A stretch of DNA of 38,285 nt from Bacteroidota bacterium (GCA_024279715.1 JAJRRH010000197.1:1-38285), one strand, 5' to 3'. Shown: positions 1-9,073, counted from the stretch's first letter. Translations and numbers: made by a program. The notes: generated from the sequence alone by a model not told the origin.

Positions 1-2662
1 ATCGCATTTTCCCATTAAATGAAACAGGATACGAGAAGGAAGTTTCTATTAAGTGCTTTTCATCATATTGAGGCCATGGCTGATCCAATACGGAATCAGT
101 ATTTCCTAAGGAAGCCCATAATTCCTCTGCGAGATGAGGTGCATATGGAGAGAGTATTACACAGTATAGTTTTAAGACTTCTGTGTATTGTACTTTCATC
201 GCTGTCAATTCGTTTACCGCTATCATCATGGCGCTCACATTGGTGTTGAAGGAATAGCGATTTAGATCACCAGTGACTTGTTTGATGCATTTGTGAATGG
301 CTTTCATCGCTGCTGCATCGGGTTTGTCTATGCTCGGATTTGAATATAATCGAGCACTTTTTTTAAGGAAATTAAAGACGCCAGTAATACCATTCGTATC
401 CCAGGGTTTATGCTGTTCCAGTGGCCCAAGAAACATCTCATAGCACCGCAATGTATCCGCACCATATTCGTCGCAAAGGTCATCAGGATTCACCACATTA
501 TACCATCGCTTCGACATCTTCTCTACTTCATGCCCACAATGATATTTGCCGTCTTCGAGGATAAACTCCGCGTTTTTATAATCCTCTCTCCATGCCTTAA
601 ATGCATCCGTGTCTAGTATGTCATTGCTCACCATCTTAATGTCCACGTGAAGTGCCGTAGTGTCATATTCGTTTCTCAATCCTTTAGAGACAAACTTATT
701 CGTCCCTTTGATGCGATAGACCAAGCTTGACCGACCTTGAATCATCCCTTGATTAATCATCTTGAAAAATGGTTCGTCAAATGGAATCAAATCCAAATCA
801 TAGAGAAATTTCGTCCAAAAACGACTGTAAAGTAAATGTCCAGTAGCATGTTCAGACCCACCGATATAGAGATCTACTTGTCCCCAATAATCTGATTTAT
901 CTCGAGCGCAAAATGCATTGTCATTATGTGGATCCATGTAACGTAAGAAATACCAACTTGAACCAGCCCATCCTGGCATCGTGGAGTATTCTAAAGGATA
1001 ATTCTCTCCATCTACTTTATAAGTCCAATCTGTCGCTCTTGCTAATGGGGGTTCGCCATCTTCAGTAGGGAGATACTTATCCACCACAGGCAATTCAAGC
1101 GCCTCATCTCCATCAATAGTATAGGGAATGCCATTTTTCATATACACAGGAATCGGTTCGCCCCAATATCGCTGACGACCAAATATGGCATCTCGCAGTC
1201 GGAAGTTTACCTTCGCTCTGCCTATGCCATCTTCTTCAAGTTTTTTGTTACACAATGCCATGGCTTCTTCCGCTTTCAGTCCATTCATGAAATCTGAATT
1301 AATCATGAGAGCTCCCTTTTCCGTATATGCTCCTTCGCTAAGATCTACTCCGTCATGGATAGGTAAAATAGGCAGGTCAAAATATTTGGCAAAATCATAA
1401 TCCCGTTGATCTCCTGAAGGCACAGCCATGACAGCACCTGTGCCATAACCCATCAACACGTACTCTCCTATCCATAAGGCAACCTTCTCGCCACTGAACG
1501 GATGGATAGCATAAGCACCAGTAAACTGTCCGGATATATTCTTGACATTGGCTTGACGCTCTACATCACTTTTGCTGCCGACCATTTTCTTATAAGTGGC
1601 GATGTCATCCGCATATTCAGAGGTAGTTATTTTATCCACCAGAGGGTGTTCAGGCGCCAACACCATGAAGCTTACGCCAAATATAGTGTCGGGTCGAGTC
1701 GTGAATACTTCTATCTGCTCTGAATGATTATCTATCGAAAAACGAATGGAAGACCCAATGGATTTTCCAATCCAGTTCGTCTGTTGCAGTTTGATGGCTT
1801 TGCTCCATTCCACTGTTTCAAGACCTTGGAGCAACCTATCTGCATAGGCTGTGATCCGCATCGACCATTGCATCATCTTCTTGCGCATCACAGGATGTCC
1901 ACCCCGCTCGGACACACCTCCTTTCACTTCGTCATTGGCAAGTACCGTCCCCAGAGCTGGACACCAGTTCACTTCTGTTTCGGCAAGATATGCCATGCGG
2001 TAGTGAAGCAATATGACCTGCTTTTGCTCTTCATTCATCGACTGCCAATCCACGGCGGTCAATCCTCCTTCCCAGTGTTCGCCAAATGGGAAATTCCATT
2101 TTTTAATATCCAATTGCTTGTGCCAATCCTCATCCATGTGTGCATTCACATTATAATTGCCATTGTTTTCTAATTTGGCAACAAGCGTTTCGATAGGTTC
2201 CGCTTTATTGGTATCAAGATTATACCATGAATGAAATAGTTTTTTGAAAATCCATTGCGTCCATCTGAAAAAATCAGGACTAGAAGTTCGCACTTCTCTC
2301 GACCAGTCGTAACACATTCCGAGGCGTTCTAGTTGCGAACGATACCTCGCAATATTGTTTTTTGTGGTAACGGCAGGGTGTTGTCCAGTCTCTATGGCAT
2401 ATTGTTCGGCAGGTAGCCCAAAAGAATCATAACCCATCGGGTGCAATACATTATACCCTTGGTGTCGTTTGTATCGAGCAAAAATATCCGAAGCAATATA
2501 TCCCAATGGATGACCAATGTGTAGTCCAGATCCAGAAGGGTAGGGGAACATGTCTAAGACATAAAACTTCTCTTTGTCATTCTTTTCAATGGTTTTATAA
2601 GCATCGGTTTTATCCCACGCTTGTTTCCACTTTTTTTCTATTTCACTGAATTTGTATTCCAT
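1..2662 (-). CDS. leuS: Leucyl-tRNA synthetase, 3' end missing (partial)
   Basis: Class I aminoacyl-tRNA synthetase that charges tRNA-Leu in the cytoplasm. I translated the minus strand by hand from ATG at 2662 and found about 887 codons without a stop. The HIGH motif (GLHIGHPLG) is at residues about 48-51. The KMSKR motif (EKMSKRWYN) is encoded at 506-520, near residue 715. Between them lie an editing (CP1) domain with TRPDTIFG and the catalytic-core WAGSSWYFLRY segment. Bacteroidota LeuRS proteins are usually somewhat over 900 residues, so only the last few tens of the anticodon-binding/C-terminal part lie beyond base 1. A second ATG at 2665 is directly in front (ATGATGGAA) and could be the true start. 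A TAACTTCG box lies about 45 bases upstream. The next gene, ftsX, is divergent. Confidence 0.97.
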   Translation of the reverse strand, partial: MEYKFSEIEKKWKQAWDKTDAYKTIEKNDKEKFYVLDMFPYPSGSGLHIGHPLGYIASDIFARYKRHQGYNVLHPMGYDSFGLPAEQYAIETGQHPAVTTKNNIARYRSQLERLGMCYDWSREVRTSSPDFFRWTQWIFKKLFHSWYNLDTNKAEPIETLVAKLENNGNYNVNAHMDEDWHKQLDIKKWNFPFGEHWEGGLTAVDWQSMNEEQKQVILLHYRMAYLAETEVNWCPALGTVLANDEVKGGVSERGGHPVMRKKMMQWSMRITAYADRLLQGLETVEWSKAIKLQQTNWIGKSIGSSIRFSIDNHSEQIEVFTTRPDTIFGVSFMVLAPEHPLVDKITTSEYADDIATYKKMVGSKSDVERQANVKNISGQFTGAYAIHPFSGEKVALWIGEYVLMGYGTGAVMAVPSGDQRDYDFAKYFDLPILPIHDGVDLSEGAYTEKGALMINSDFMNGLKAEEAMALCNKKLEEDGIGRAKVNFRLRDAIFGRQRYWGEPIPVYMKNGIPYTIDGDEALELPVVDKYLPTEDGEPPLARATDWTYKVDGENYPLEYSTMPGWAGSSWYFLRYMDPHNDNAFCARDKSDYWGQVDLYIGGSEHATGHLLYSRFWTKFLYDLDLIPFDEPFFKMINQGMIQGRSSLVYRIKGTNKFVSKGLRNEYDTTALHVDIKMVSNDILDTDAFKAWREDYKNAEFILEDGKYHCGHEVEKMSKRWYNVVNPDDLCDEYGADTLRCYEMFLGPLEQHKPWDTNGITGVFNFLKKSARLYSNPSIDKPDAAAMKAIHKCIKQVTGDLNRYSFNTNVSAMMIAVNELTAMKVQYTEVLKLYCVILSPYAPHLAEELWASLGNTDSVLDQPWPQYDEKHLIETSFSYPVSFNGKMR

Positions 2663-2706
2663 CATCTACTTTTTTTCAAAAAAATCTTCTTTTTCATAAG
2701 ACGGGA

Positions 2707-2733
2707 CGAAGTTAATTTGATTTGCCAAATCAA
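2707..2733 (-). promoter_or_regulatory. Candidate leuS promoter box with adjoining palindrome
   Basis: On the minus strand TAACTTCG (2714-2707) matches the Bacteroidota -7 consensus TANNTTYG and sits about 45 bases before the leuS ATG. Immediately upstream, 2717-2733 is a perfect inverted repeat, TTGATTTG-C-CAAATCAA, lying in the -33/-7 spacer. This is a natural place for a repressor or activator site, but it could also be chance. No clear -33 TTTG at the standard spacing is seen. Confidence 0.4.
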
Positions 2734-3135
2734 TGATATAATAATGATGAAAAATATTTGAATCTGAATTATGTATTAGAAAAACGCCAACAAGTCGAAG
2801 GGATATGTCTCCAACAAAGCGGGGCGCGGAGCTCAAGCGTCAGAGCAAAATCCAGAAGTGGCGCAATAACGAACAAACACCACTAAAACGACAAAATCAA
2901 AACGCAAAGGGCGAAATCAAGCCAAGAAAGACAAGTTTAAACGAAATATTTGGTGACGGTTGGCACTTTTTTCGTTCTTTTTTGTTCTGCTGAGCGGAGC
3001 CGAAGTATTGACAAAAAAAGGACAACAAAAAACTTTAAAAGAAATGCCATTAACATTTAAAATACTAAGTCTGCAAAGAAATAGAAAGCTTTCAAAAAAA
3101 AGGAAACCACGACTATTCAATGGTAAAATCTCCAA
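2734..3135. other. Long non-coding block between leuS and ftsX
   Basis: The 586-base gap 2663-3248 has no convincing gene. This part is purine-rich on the plus strand and dense in AAAAC/CAAAA words. At 2978-3018 an imperfect hairpin has arms TTTTTTGT (2978-2985) and ACAAAAAA (3011-3018) around the GC-rich word CTGAGCGGAGCCGAAG. This looks like the dispersed intergenic repeats common in Bacteroidota, although no second copy occurs in the window. Short ORFs here (such as 2805-2993) are Lys/Gln/Arg-rich translations without domain features. Confidence 0.4.
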
Positions 3136-3157
3136 GCGATTGTAGATTTACAATCGC
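3136..3157. other. Perfect 9-bp hairpin upstream of ftsX
   Basis: GCGATTGTA-gatt-TACAATCGC is a perfect inverted repeat with a 4-base loop. It lies about 50 bases upstream of the ftsX -33 box. No T-run follows, so a Rho-independent terminator is unlikely. It may be a protein-binding site. Confidence 0.35.
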
Positions 3158-3206
3158 ATAAAGATTTATTAACTTTTAAATTTAAGAACGTTTAACACAT
3201 CAATGG

Positions 3207-3236
3207 TTTGTACAGTAAATAATTTCTTTAAATTCG
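3207..3236 (+). promoter_or_regulatory. Candidate ftsX promoter (TTTG-N18-TAAATTCG)
   Basis: TTTG at 3207-3210 and TAAATTCG at 3229-3236 are separated by 18 bases, close to the Bacteroidota housekeeping consensus TTTG-N19-TANNTTTG. The ATG at 3249 is only 12 bases past the -7 box, so the leader would be very short. Confidence 0.55.
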
Positions 3237-3248
3237 TCACCTGTAATT

Positions 3249-4127
3249 ATGTCCAAATCAAGAGATAAAATAGCCAAAAGAAAACTACGCAGCTCCTATG
3301 TTTCTACCGTACTGGGAATTGCACTAGTACTGTTTATGTTAGGTTTTTTTGGACTGCTATTGTTAAAAGCCAATGAGCTCTCCTCGTATGCCAAGGAGAA
3401 TATTCGATTTGAAATATTTATGCTGGACAAAGCGAAAGAGGCGGATATCATAAAATTACAAAAAACTTTAGACAACTCTAATTTTTCGAAAGGCAGTACC
3501 TATATCACCAAAGAGGAAGCCACAAAGAAACATGTGGAAGAGCTGGGACAAGACTTTACAGAGTTTCTTGATGGATATAGTCCAATACCAGCCACTATAG
3601 AAATGAAACTCAATGCTGATTTTATCCACCCTGATAGTGTGAAATGGATAGTGGAGGAAATAAAATCCGAATCTGTAGTAAAAGATGTAAGCTATGTGCC
3701 AGACCTAGTTGGGCAGATATATGAGAATACGAAGAAAATAAGACTGTTGATACTCGTGTTTAGCGGTGTACTATTACTGATAGCTATCGCCCTCATCAAT
3801 AACACTATACGCTTGGCAATGTACTCAAAGCGTTTTATTATTCGTAGCATGAAACTCGTAGGAGCTACCAAGTCTTTCATACAATTTCCGTTTTTCAAAA
3901 GTGGTATAGTGCAGGGAATACTTGGCGGTATCATTGCCATGGGCATGTTGTTGGGCGTACTCTATTTTTTCAAGCAAAGCATACCAGATGTTTTTCAAAT
4001 GAAAGACATGAATATGTTCGCAAAGCTATTTGGAGGAATATTGGCTATGGGAATTATTATTGCTTTAATAAGTACTTTTTTAGCCGTAAGGAAGTATTTG
4101 AGAATGGAATTAGATGATTTGTATTAA
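3249..4127 (+). CDS. ftsX: Cell division protein FtsX (permease-like)
   Basis: Integral membrane partner of the ATPase FtsE. In other bacteria FtsEX links the divisome to peptidoglycan hydrolase activation. The 292-residue protein has the FtsX layout: a basic cytoplasmic N-terminus (MSKSRDKIAKRKLRSS), TM1 at about 20-41, a periplasmic domain at about 42-165, then three more TM segments (about 168-188, 215-240, 262-285). The conserved stretch RSMKLVGATKSFI before TM3 is the FtsX/permease motif. No ftsE is present nearby, which is usual in this phylum. It heads the ftsX-DUF3098-uppP-truB run. Confidence 0.95.
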   Translation: MSKSRDKIAKRKLRSSYVSTVLGIALVLFMLGFFGLLLLKANELSSYAKENIRFEIFMLDKAKEADIIKLQKTLDNSNFSKGSTYITKEEATKKHVEELGQDFTEFLDGYSPIPATIEMKLNADFIHPDSVKWIVEEIKSESVVKDVSYVPDLVGQIYENTKKIRLLILVFSGVLLLIAIALINNTIRLAMYSKRFIIRSMKLVGATKSFIQFPFFKSGIVQGILGGIIAMGMLLGVLYFFKQSIPDVFQMKDMNMFAKLFGGILAMGIIIALISTFLAVRKYLRMELDDLY

Positions 4128-4145
4128 CTTAATTTGATACCTTTG
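4118..4145 (+). promoter_or_regulatory. Candidate promoter for the DUF3098-uppP-truB run
   Basis: TTTG (4118-4121, inside the last ftsX codons) and TACCTTTG (4138-4145) have 16 bases between them, a little short of the optimum. The -7 box is an exact TANNTTTG match, 34 bases before the GTG start at 4180. It could let uppP and truB be expressed apart from ftsX. Confidence 0.5.
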
Positions 4146-4179
4146 TTTTTTCAAGGAATCAATAAAATAGAACTCAATC

Positions 4180-4425
4180 GTGAATAAAGAATTAGAGAAA
4201 ATAAAAGAAAATGAGTTTGTTTCATTTGACAAGACCAATTACAAGGTCTTGATTATTGGTGTGATTATCATTGTCCTTGGTTTTGTTATGATGAGTGGTG
4301 GCGGAAGTAATGACCCGAATGTATTCAATGAAGAAATATTCAGTGCTCGACGAATCACCTTTGCTCCTTTGGCAGTAATGATCGGGTATGTCGTAATTAT
4401 TTACGCCATCATGCGAAAAGCTTAA
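4180..4425 (+). CDS. DUF3098 family two-TM membrane protein
   Basis: An 81-residue protein of a family found almost only in Bacteroidota and usually located between ftsX and uppP; its function is unknown. It has a charged N-terminus (about 1-22), TM1 at about 23-41 (VLIIGVIIIVLGFVMM), a conserved loop with SGGGSNDPNVFNEEIFSARR and TM2 at about 58-78. The start is GTG; the next in-frame ATG would lie inside TM1. The stop is 9 bases before uppP. From its neighbours a role in division or in undecaprenyl-phosphate recycling can be guessed, but nothing in the sequence proves it. Confidence 0.9.
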   Translation: MNKELEKIKENEFVSFDKTNYKVLIIGVIIIVLGFVMMSGGGSNDPNVFNEEIFSARRITFAPLAVMIGYVVIIYAIMRKA

Positions 4426-4434
4426 GCCATTTTC

Positions 4435-5250
4435 TTGGAACTATTAAAAGCAATCATATTAGGTATAATACAAGGACTGACGGAATTTCTTCCAGTCAGT
4501 AGCAGTGGACACCTTGAAATAGCCAAAGCCATTTTAGGCGAGAACTATTCTGCAGAGGAAAGCATGATGATGACAATTGTCCTGCATGCTGCCACGGCTT
4601 TAAGCACCATTATAGTTTTTAGAAAAGACATCTTGGAGATTATAAAAGGGATTTTTAGCTTTAAAAAGAATGCGCAAGGAGGGATGAATGAACAAATGGC
4701 ATTCGCTTTAAAAATTGTTTTATCCATGATACCTGCTGTATTCATTGGGTTAAAATATGACGAAGCTTTGGAAGTGTTGTTTGAAGGAAAGATAATGCTT
4801 GTAGGATTTATGTTATTGGTGACAGGCGTATTATTGTTTTTGGCAGACAAGGCGAAACGAACCAATAAAGAAGTAAGTTGGGGCAATGCAATTATCATTG
4901 GTGTGGCACAAGCCATTGCCATGCTACCGGGTATATCAAGGTCTGGTGCTACTATTTCTACTTCCGTCCTTTTAGGAATAGATAGAACAAAAGCTGCTAG
5001 ATTCTCATTCTTAATGGTAGTGCCATTGATTATGGGTAAAGTAGCAAAAGATATTCTTAGTGGAGATTTGTCTTCGGAATCCGTCAATGTACTACCCATG
5101 ATGTTAGGGTTCATCGCGGCACTAATCACAGGGTGGCTCGCTTGCAAGTGGATGATTAAATTGGTGCAAAAGAGCAGTCTCAAAGGTTTTGCAATATATT
5201 GTTTTGTAATAGGATTCATTGCTATTGGATATACATTCATGGTAAGCTAG
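4435..5250 (+). CDS. uppP: Undecaprenyl-diphosphatase UppP/BacA
   Basis: Integral membrane phosphatase that converts undecaprenyl diphosphate to the monophosphate, recycling the lipid carrier for peptidoglycan and O-antigen; overexpression of family members gives bacitracin resistance. Both family signatures are present: the E-rich loop GLTEFLPVSSSGH (residues 14-26) and PGISRSGATIS (165-175), which contains the catalytic Ser/Arg. The length of 271 residues and about eight hydrophobic segments are normal. The start is TTG at 4435, since no upstream ATG is in frame and the protein must begin just before MELLKAIILGIIQG. The gene follows DUF3098 by 9 bases and precedes truB by 10, so the three are likely one transcript. 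Confidence 0.96.
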   Translation: MELLKAIILGIIQGLTEFLPVSSSGHLEIAKAILGENYSAEESMMMTIVLHAATALSTIIVFRKDILEIIKGIFSFKKNAQGGMNEQMAFALKIVLSMIPAVFIGLKYDEALEVLFEGKIMLVGFMLLVTGVLLFLADKAKRTNKEVSWGNAIIIGVAQAIAMLPGISRSGATISTSVLLGIDRTKAARFSFLMVVPLIMGKVAKDILSGDLSSESVNVLPMMLGFIAALITGWLACKWMIKLVQKSSLKGFAIYCFVIGFIAIGYTFMVS

Positions 5251-5260
5251 TGAGAAGAAG

Positions 5261-5962
5261 ATGAAAGAAAACGATGTGCTAGATTTTCAAGCTGGGGAGG
5301 TGTTGCTATTGGATAAGCCCTATGGTTGGACTTCTTTTGATGTGGTAAAAAAAGTGCGATATGCCATCAAGCAAAAACTCAATATAAAGAAAATCAAAGT
5401 GGGCCATGCTGGCACGCTCGACCCTTTAGCAACAGGGTTACTGGTGATATGTACCGGTAGAAAAACCAAGGAAATTCAGCATTACATGAATGGCACCAAG
5501 GAGTATACAGGGACAATATTCTTAGGGGCAACTCGCCCTTCCTATGATATGGAAACCGAAATCAACAAGACCTATGATATCAGTAATATTAGTAAGGAAG
5601 ATATTGAAAAGGTTAAAGAAAAATTAACTGGGGAATACTTACAAGTACCTCCAATTTTTTCAGCCAAAAAAATTGACGGCAAAAGAGCTTATGACCTCGC
5701 TCGAAAGGGGGAAGAGATGCAAATGAAGAAAAATCTAATCCATGTACATTCATTTGAACTGACAAAGGTCGATCTTCCAAATATAGAATTCAAAATCGTC
5801 TGTAGTAAAGGGACCTATATTCGTTCTATTGCCAATGATATGGGGGAACTATTAGGGGTTGGGGCATATCTAAGTGAATTAAGACGAACAAAGTCTGGCG
5901 ACCATGACGTGAGTCAATCGATTGAAGTCGAGCAATTTGTATCTATGGTTTCAGTAATGTAA
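5261..5962 (+). CDS. truB: tRNA pseudouridine-55 synthase TruB
   Basis: Converts U55 in the T-loop of elongator tRNAs to pseudouridine. The 233-residue protein shows LLLDKPYGWTSFDVV at about 15-29 and the catalytic motif VGHAGTLDPLATGLL with the nucleophile Asp54. It also has QVPPIFSAKKIDGKRAYDLAR and the C-terminal RSIANDMGELLGVGAYLSELRR segment. It is short, with no PUA domain after the catalytic core, as in many Bacteroidota TruB proteins. Start ATG 5261, 10 bases after uppP. A purine-rich GAGAAGAAG in front may serve as a weak ribosome-binding site. Confidence 0.96.
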   Translation: MKENDVLDFQAGEVLLLDKPYGWTSFDVVKKVRYAIKQKLNIKKIKVGHAGTLDPLATGLLVICTGRKTKEIQHYMNGTKEYTGTIFLGATRPSYDMETEINKTYDISNISKEDIEKVKEKLTGEYLQVPPIFSAKKIDGKRAYDLARKGEEMQMKKNLIHVHSFELTKVDLPNIEFKIVCSKGTYIRSIANDMGELLGVGAYLSELRRTKSGDHDVSQSIEVEQFVSMVSVM

Positions 5963-5968
5963 ACATAT

Positions 5969-5999
5969 TTTGTAGAGTACTGAATTTGTAGTAAATTCG
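5969..5999 (+). promoter_or_regulatory. Candidate queA promoter (TTTG-N19-TAAATTCG)
   Basis: TTTG at 5969-5972 and TAAATTCG at 5992-5999 are spaced by exactly 19 bases. The -7 octamer is identical to that of ftsX. It lies just after the truB stop, 40 bases before the queA ATG. Confidence 0.6.
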
Positions 6000-6039
6000 C
6001 CCTCTATTTCTTTAATTCAAAATATTTCAATAATTCTAC

Positions 6040-7095
6040 ATGAAATTATCAAAATTTAAATTCGATTTACCCGAAGAGCTAATTGCAAAATATCCTGAGC
6101 GATACAGAGATGAATCACGATTAATGGTTCTCCATAAAAAAGATGGGAAAATAGAACATAAACTTTTTAAAGATATCATTGATTATTTTGATGAGGATGA
6201 TATGTTTGTCTTGAATGACACGAAAGTCTTCCCAGCAAGACTCTATGGAAACAAAGAAAAAACAGGAGCTAGAATTGAGGTTTTTCTTCTGAGAGAACTT
6301 AAGCCTGGTGGTCTTCTTTGGGATGTACTAGTCGATCCGGCACGTAAGATTCGAATCGGAAATAAATTATATTTCGAAAGTGACGATGGTGACGACCTAG
6401 TAGCAGAAGTGATTGACAATACCACTTCTAGAGGCCGTACACTACGTTTCCTATATGATGGAGAATATGAAGATTTTAGAGAGAAGTTACGTAAGATTGG
6501 AAAAATGCCAATTCCGAAATACCTCGGTAGAGACTCGGAAGACTCGGACATAGAGAGATATCAAACGATATATTCCAAAAAAGAGGGCGCAGTAGCTGCT
6601 CCAACGGCTGGATTACATTTTAGTCGTCAATTATTGAAGAGGTTAGAGATTAAGGGAATAGCTCTAGAGCATGTAACGCTGCATGTTGGACTTGGGACTT
6701 TCAGGCCAGTAGAAGTAGAGGACGTTACTAAACATAAGATGGACTCTGAAGAGATACATATTTCTGAACAAACGGCTGATGCCGTGACTCAGGCTATAAA
6801 AAAGAAAAGAAAAATTTGTGCAGTAGGTACTACCGTGATGAGGTCAATGGAGTCTTCCGTAAGTACTGAAGGAACACTCAAGCCGTTTGATGGTTGGGCA
6901 AATACTTACATCTATCCACCGTATGAATTTTCAATCGCAGATGCATTGGTGACTAATTTTCATCTACCAGGTTCAACACTCCTAATGATGGCAAGTGCAT
7001 TTGGTGGACATGATCACATGATGAATGCGTACAAAGTAGCAATCAAAGAGAAGTATAGATTCTTCTCCTATGGTGATGCTATGCTCATCATATAG
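6040..7095 (+). CDS. queA: S-adenosylmethionine:tRNA ribosyltransferase-isomerase
   Basis: Transfers and isomerises the ribosyl part of SAM onto 7-aminomethyl-7-deazaguanine at tRNA position 34, giving epoxyqueuosine. The 351 residues match the family throughout: the N-terminal [39 protein letters not shown], the conserved [14 protein letters not shown] segment and [24 protein letters not shown]. Near the end are [11 protein letters not shown] and the C-terminal [21 protein letters not shown]. Start ATG 6040 follows its own promoter. No other queuosine genes (queC/D/E/F, tgt) are in the window. Confidence 0.97.
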   Translation: MKLSKFKFDLPEELIAKYPERYRDESRLMVLHKKDGKIEHKLFKDIIDYFDEDDMFVLNDTKVFPARLYGNKEKTGARIEVFLLRELKPGGLLWDVLVDPARKIRIGNKLYFESDDGDDLVAEVIDNTTSRGRTLRFLYDGEYEDFREKLRKIGKMPIPKYLGRDSEDSDIERYQTIYSKKEGAVAAPTAGLHFSRQLLKRLEIKGIALEHVTLHVGLGTFRPVEVEDVTKHKMDSEEIHISEQTADAVTQAIKKKRKICAVGTTVMRSMESSVSTEGTLKPFDGWANTYIYPPYEFSIADALVTNFHLPGSTLLMMASAFGGHDHMMNAYKVAIKEKYRFFSYGDAMLII

Positions 7096-7169
7096 TACTT
7101 GTACAATGCTTTATTCTTTGAGTGTAGTTGTACTTCTCAATGAATTACTAGTTAATAAACTATTCTGTT

Positions 7170-8216
7170 ATGTCAATAGCTAAGCGAAATATTCGAAGTC
7201 TAACACTGGACGATATGATAGAATATTTCAAAGAAATTGGCGAGCCCAGTTATCGTGCGAAACAGGTGTATCAATGGTTATGGAATAAATCTGTGCTTGC
7301 GTTTGACGACATGAATAATCTGTCATTGTCCTTACGAACGAAGTTAGAAGAAGATTTCATTATTCATAAACTCTCTATCAAGGTCAAACAAAAAAGTACA
7401 GATGGAACATTTAAATATGCATTCGAACTACACGATGGAAATATTGTAGAGGGCGTACTGATTCCTACCAAAAAACGTATTACAGCATGTATTTCTACGC
7501 AAGTCGGATGCAGCCTTAGTTGTAAGTTCTGCGCTACTGGAAAATTAAAAATTCAACGTAATCTCGGCTATGATGAAGTGTACGATCAGGTGGTCATGAT
7601 CAAGCAAGAAGCTGAAAAAGAGTACGGGAGGCCATTGACTAACATCGTATATATGGGCATGGGTGAGCCGTTGTTGAATTACAAAGGCACCATCGAATCC
7701 GTAAAAAAAATCACAGAAGATACAGGATTGGGTATGGCGAGTAAGCGTATTACTATCTCTACCGCTGGTATTGCCAAGATGATACGCAAAATGGGCGATG
7801 ATCAAGTGAAAACCAAACTTGCTATCTCTCTACATGCTGCCAATGACGAGAAAAGGAATAAGATCATGCCTATCAATGAGACCAATACATTGGAAATACT
7901 CACGGATGCTATACGGTACTACTACGCAAAGACCAATATCCCTGTGACTTACGAGTATATTCTGTTCAAAAATTTTAACGATAGCCTTGCCGATGCCGAT
8001 GAATTAGCAGAGATATGCAGAGTAGTGCCTTGTAAAGTGAATTTGATAGAATATAATGCCATAGGAGATGGAGAATTTCAAAAGACGCTTCCCGAAAACA
8101 CTCTAAAATTTATAGAACGTCTTAATAAACATGGTTTTCACGCTAAAGTACGTAACAGTAGAGGGCAAGATATCGACGCGGCTTGTGGTCAATTAGCCAA
8201 CAAAGAAGAGGCTTAG
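7170..8216 (+). CDS. rlmN: Dual-specificity 23S rRNA (A2503)/tRNA (A37) C2-methyltransferase RlmN
   Basis: Radical-SAM enzyme that methylates C2 of A2503 in 23S rRNA and A37 in some tRNAs. The 348-residue protein has the CxxxCxxC cluster-binding motif at Cys114, Cys118 and Cys121 (CSLSCKFCATG). It also has the GMGEPLLNY motif and the catalytic Cys near the C-terminus (AACGQL, about Cys339). The N-terminal YRAKQVYQWLWNK segment is the usual accessory domain. It follows queA by 74 bases; both act on RNA modification but no shared regulation is visible. Confidence 0.97.
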   Translation: MSIAKRNIRSLTLDDMIEYFKEIGEPSYRAKQVYQWLWNKSVLAFDDMNNLSLSLRTKLEEDFIIHKLSIKVKQKSTDGTFKYAFELHDGNIVEGVLIPTKKRITACISTQVGCSLSCKFCATGKLKIQRNLGYDEVYDQVVMIKQEAEKEYGRPLTNIVYMGMGEPLLNYKGTIESVKKITEDTGLGMASKRITISTAGIAKMIRKMGDDQVKTKLAISLHAANDEKRNKIMPINETNTLEILTDAIRYYYAKTNIPVTYEYILFKNFNDSLADADELAEICRVVPCKVNLIEYNAIGDGEFQKTLPENTLKFIERLNKHGFHAKVRNSRGQDIDAACGQLANKEEA

Positions 8217-8320
8217 ATTCTGCTCTTTGTCTATTGATTTGATAAGTTTATCGATAGAAAAAGCTCGAGATTGAAAAAAATTCATATCTTCATCATATTA
8301 AACACAAGCAAGGATCATAT

Positions 8321-9073
8321 ATGTTTAAAAAAGACGCATTTGGATATTATGTTTTTTTAAAAAAGACAGCTTCAAGGATTATTGGAATTCTATCTTATCC
8401 GGGCTTCAATTGGTACAATAAGACAGAAATAACAGGTTCCTCAATCTTTAAAGAATTACCTACAAACAAAGTGTTGATTGTATCTAATCATCAGACTTAT
8501 TTTGCGGATGCTGCCATGATTGGTCTTATTGTATATTCATCTGTTCTTGGAAAATTTAATACCGTTCGCTACCCAGGGTTTCTTAGACCCAGAAGGACAG
8601 TATATGCCATAGCAGCCGAGGAAACAATGAATAAGGGCTTGATCCCAAAAATAATGAAGTATGTAGGAGCCATTACCGTAAAAAGAAGTTGGCGAACCGA
8701 AGGGTCAGATGTAAAAAGAGGGCTTGATAAAACTGCCCCTGATAATATAGGTAAAGCTTTGAACGATGGTTGGGTAATTAGTTTTCCGCAAGGTACGACA
8801 ACGCCGTTTGCGCCAGGTAGAAAAGGGACAGCACATATTATAAAAGAACACCAACCCATAGTCATACCAGTAAAAATAGACGGCTTCAGAAGAGCGTTCG
8901 ATAAAAAAGGAATGTTCTTTAAAAAGAAAAAAACCACACTAAAAGTGGAAGTACAACAGCCAGTTGATATTGACTATAGTGCAAGTGTTGAAGATATCAT
9001 GAAGCAGATAATGGAGGCTATTGGGCAAAGCAGTCACTTCAACAAAGTATCTCGATTATTACCTGGTAAATAA
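8321..9073 (+). CDS. Lysophospholipid acyltransferase family protein (PlsC-like)
   Basis: Probable membrane-associated 1-acylglycerol-3-phosphate acyltransferase or related acyltransferase in phospholipid or lipid A-type lipid synthesis. The 250-residue protein shows the PF01553 blocks: VSNHQTYFADAAMIG at about 55-67 (block I, with His57 and Asp63), YPGFLRPRR around 84-92 and FPQGTTTPFAPGRKGTA at about 155-171 (block III). VIPVKIDGFRRAF is block IV. Block I spacing is H-x5-D, not the classic H-x4-D; I believe this is usual for a Bacteroidota subgroup. The neighbouring prenyl synthase and uppP fit a lipid theme. The exact substrate cannot be read from sequence. Confidence 0.85.
   Translation: MFKKDAFGYYVFLKKTASRIIGILSYPGFNWYNKTEITGSSIFKELPTNKVLIVSNHQTYFADAAMIGLIVYSSVLGKFNTVRYPGFLRPRRTVYAIAAEETMNKGLIPKIMKYVGAITVKRSWRTEGSDVKRGLDKTAPDNIGKALNDGWVISFPQGTTTPFAPGRKGTAHIIKEHQPIVIPVKIDGFRRAFDKKGMFFKKKKTTLKVEVQQPVDIDYSASVEDIMKQIMEAIGQSSHFNKVSRLLPGK

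Noticed and set aside
1724-2173. A 149-codon plus-strand ORF and several shorter ones within leuS
   Set aside because: They lie antisense inside leuS, whose minus-strand frame is open over the whole 2662 bases and contains HIGH and KMSKR.
2805-3145. Three short ORFs (two plus, one minus) between leuS and ftsX
   Set aside because: All have skewed, Lys/Arg/Gln- or Phe/Ser-rich content that follows the local purine bias. They overlap each other and lack any recognisable feature.
4545-5240. A 231-codon ORF on the minus strand opposite uppP
   Set aside because: It is fully antisense to uppP, which has all family motifs. The translation is Asn/Ile/Thr-rich without domain or signal features, as expected for the mirror of a membrane-protein gene.
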